From: DATBLE01 sp046734335
Lineage (GTDB): Bacteria > Actinomycetota > Thermoleophilia > Gaiellales > Gaiellaceae
Assembly: GCA_046734335.1 (NCBI GenBank)
Contig: JBKPRA010000023.1
Span: 1-14,162, forward strand
Length of the DNA stretch: 14,162 nucleotides
Direction: 5' to 3'
In this document: positions 14,001 through 14,162 of the stretch, in pieces
Layout of the letters: each line of letters begins with the position of its first letter
How positions within the stretch are numbered: position 1 is the stretch's first letter
Made by a program: the position numbers and the translations under genes
The notes under the pieces: model-generated
Seen by the model: the letters and a program-made list of their open reading frames with translations, nothing else
Databases searched by the model: none
Told to the model about the DNA's origin: nothing

Positions 14001-14077
14001 GCGACTGGATCAAGGCGGAGACGCTGGCAGTCGACCTCCAGGCGGACGGCTCGGCGCTGAACATCGAGAAGGCGTAG
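11024..14077 (+). CDS. ileS: Isoleucyl-tRNA synthetase, IleRS2-like, with altered HIGH and KMSKS motifs
   Basis: A 1017-residue class I aminoacyl-tRNA synthetase that charges tRNA-Ile. Domains in order: Rossmann N-part with signature at G58-V59-H60-H61 (ITANNAMGVHHAWGRTLKD); CP1 editing domain with WTTTPWTLPANVA (228-240) and GAGTEDF (316-322); second Rossmann half with DWNISRKRYFGLPLPF (437-452); KMSKS-equivalent loop E606-M607-H608-R609-S610 before WGNSID; then a helical anticodon-binding domain (NWYIRRSRRRFY) and a C-terminal region. Cys pairs at 185/188, 384/387, 454/456 and 495/498 suggest zinc sites. The C-terminal zinc finger of IleRS1 is absent, as in IleRS2. Canonical HIGH and KMSKS are both changed. 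It reads as a complete enzyme; whether it is the cell's only IleRS cannot be seen. An older or generic annotation would be class I tRNA ligase family protein. Confidence 0.93.
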   Translation: MARRFAPLPSVPDHPALELSVLERWDEERTFDRLREQNRGGPRFSFVDGPITANNAMGVHHAWGRTLKDVFQRYQALRGHEQRYQNGFDCQGLWVEVEVEKSLGLNSKRDIEEYGLAEFAARCRERVAEYAEVITQQSRRLGMWMDWDNDYYTFSDTNIEYIWRFLKEVQRRGWLFQGHRSTQWCPRCGTSLSQHEQAGEGNYEELDHPSLYVRFPLKAREGESLVVWTTTPWTLPANVAAAVRPEAEYGLRDGGWRLAETGGEYDHVVPGEELVGLEYEGPFDDLEPQADVVHRVIPWDEVALDEGSGIVHIAPGAGTEDFELSKIHDLPVLVPIDESGRFYPEYRPFAGMTTGEVEEPVIESLRRRGLLVEAGRITHRYPICWRCRTPLVFRVVDDWFIGVDAVRAQLREENRTVEWTPPQYGKRMDDWLANMGDWNISRKRYFGLPLPFYPCSCGQLNVIGSRAELEERAVSGLDQLRELHRPWIDEVPIRCESCGVEVRRIPEVGDAWLDAGIVPLSTLGWESPSYVPGGYATGAAEGLTGADLPDHAYWEKWFPADWISEMREQIRLWFYSQFFMSVTLVGRSPYRRVLTYEKLLDETGREMHRSWGNSIDADEAFGRMGADVMRWQFCETPPAQNLKFGYGPAREVERRLLTLWNSVVFFVTYANIEGFSPVYDDLRTGPPTAQPLDRWLVARVGQLVTEASEAFERYWSPAVTRAFEQFVDDLSNWYIRRSRRRFYSFDEAAFRTLWYALAEGLRVIAPVMPFLADELWRNLVAGACEGAPDSVHLAGWPEPGKVDTELLTEVDELREVVELGRQARAEENVKLRQPLRRASVFGSEAARLHLDEIREELRVKEVELLDSAPVRFSYKPNLRVLGPKLGPRLPDVKAALEAGDFEELGDGRLRAAGQELRPDELLVERAKERGWAHSERFSVGLDLELDDELEQEGRAYDLIHTLNALRKERRLELTDRIVVTLPAADADLADRYGDWIKAETLAVDLQADGSALNIEKA

Positions 14078-14107
14078 AGGCTTCCCTTCGGACCGCTGAG
14101 GACAGCC

Positions 14108-14134
14108 CCCCGGTCCAAACCGGGGTCAGACCCC
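14108..14134 (+). terminator. Overlapping inverted repeats after ileS, possible terminator or dispersed repeat
   Basis: CCCCGGT (14108-14114) and ACCGGGG (14119-14125) form a 7-bp stem with a 4-nt loop, 31 nt after the ileS stop. The second arm overlaps a near-palindrome, GGGGTCAGACCCC (14122-14134), which competes for the same bases. No T-tract follows. The rest of the 85-bp tail (14078-14162) shows no gene. Confidence 0.5.
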
Positions 14135-14162
14135 AACGGAGTGTCACAAGACTGCGCCGATA

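Noticed and set aside
1..14162. CRISPR arrays, tRNA or rRNA genes, insertion sequences, attachment sites
   Set aside because: No regular repeat-spacer pattern, cloverleaf, transposase or integrase was seen. The window looks like ordinary chromosomal sequence.

Overview
This window is high-GC DNA, strongly biased to G/C at third codon positions. Gene content and style (LuxR/MalT-type regulator, vanadium haloperoxidase, GCS2-type ligase, GTG starts, apparently leaderless genes behind TANNNT hexamers) point to an actinomycete. A deep lineage such as Thermoleophilia/Gaiellales is my guess, not something the sequence proves.

Layout. (A) 1-3068, plus strand: the 3' part of a large LuxR-family regulator, then a small ferredoxin-fold-like protein coupled by an ATGA overlap to an exported vanadium-dependent haloperoxidase, closed by a 12-bp hairpin. 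(B) 3145-8320, minus strand: a compact run read right to left: RidA-like protein, GCS2-type carboxylate-amine ligase, exported beta-propeller-like protein, AhpE-type peroxiredoxin, large GT-C-like membrane protein and a DUF2269-like membrane protein. Several junctions overlap. (C) 8341-9677, plus strand: a serine beta-lactamase-fold protein and a coupled putative lipoprotein. (D) 9652-10008, minus: a stand-alone cyclic-nucleotide-binding domain. (E) 10029-10577, plus: a zinc-ribbon Nudix hydrolase. (F) 10574-10900, minus: thioredoxin with a SigR/SigH-like promoter. (G) 11024-14077, plus: an IleRS2-type isoleucyl-tRNA synthetase, followed by 85 bp of hairpin-rich non-coding sequence.

Most striking is the peroxiredoxin at 6057-5599. 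A single in-frame TGA stands exactly where the peroxidatic cysteine should be (T-x-x-C reads T-S-T-TGA), the frame continues for 107 conserved-looking codons, the protein has no cysteine at all, and a perfect 7-bp stem with loop CGUGA lies 21 nt downstream, as expected for a bacterial SECIS. I read it as a selenocysteine peroxiredoxin that ordinary gene callers would split or truncate. Second is the IleRS, whose HIGH signature reads GVHH (first and third residues swapped) and whose KMSKS loop reads EMHRS. GVHH has the form of the altered motif reported for mupirocin-hyper-resistant IleRS2 enzymes.

A third theme is compact transcription. Two divergent gene pairs (RidA/beta-lactamase-like and CNBD/Nudix) seem to share near-symmetric -10 elements serving leaderless or nearly leaderless starts on both strands. 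Redox and stress functions recur (peroxiredoxin, thioredoxin, haloperoxidase, a thiol-type ligase), but the genes do not form one obvious pathway.
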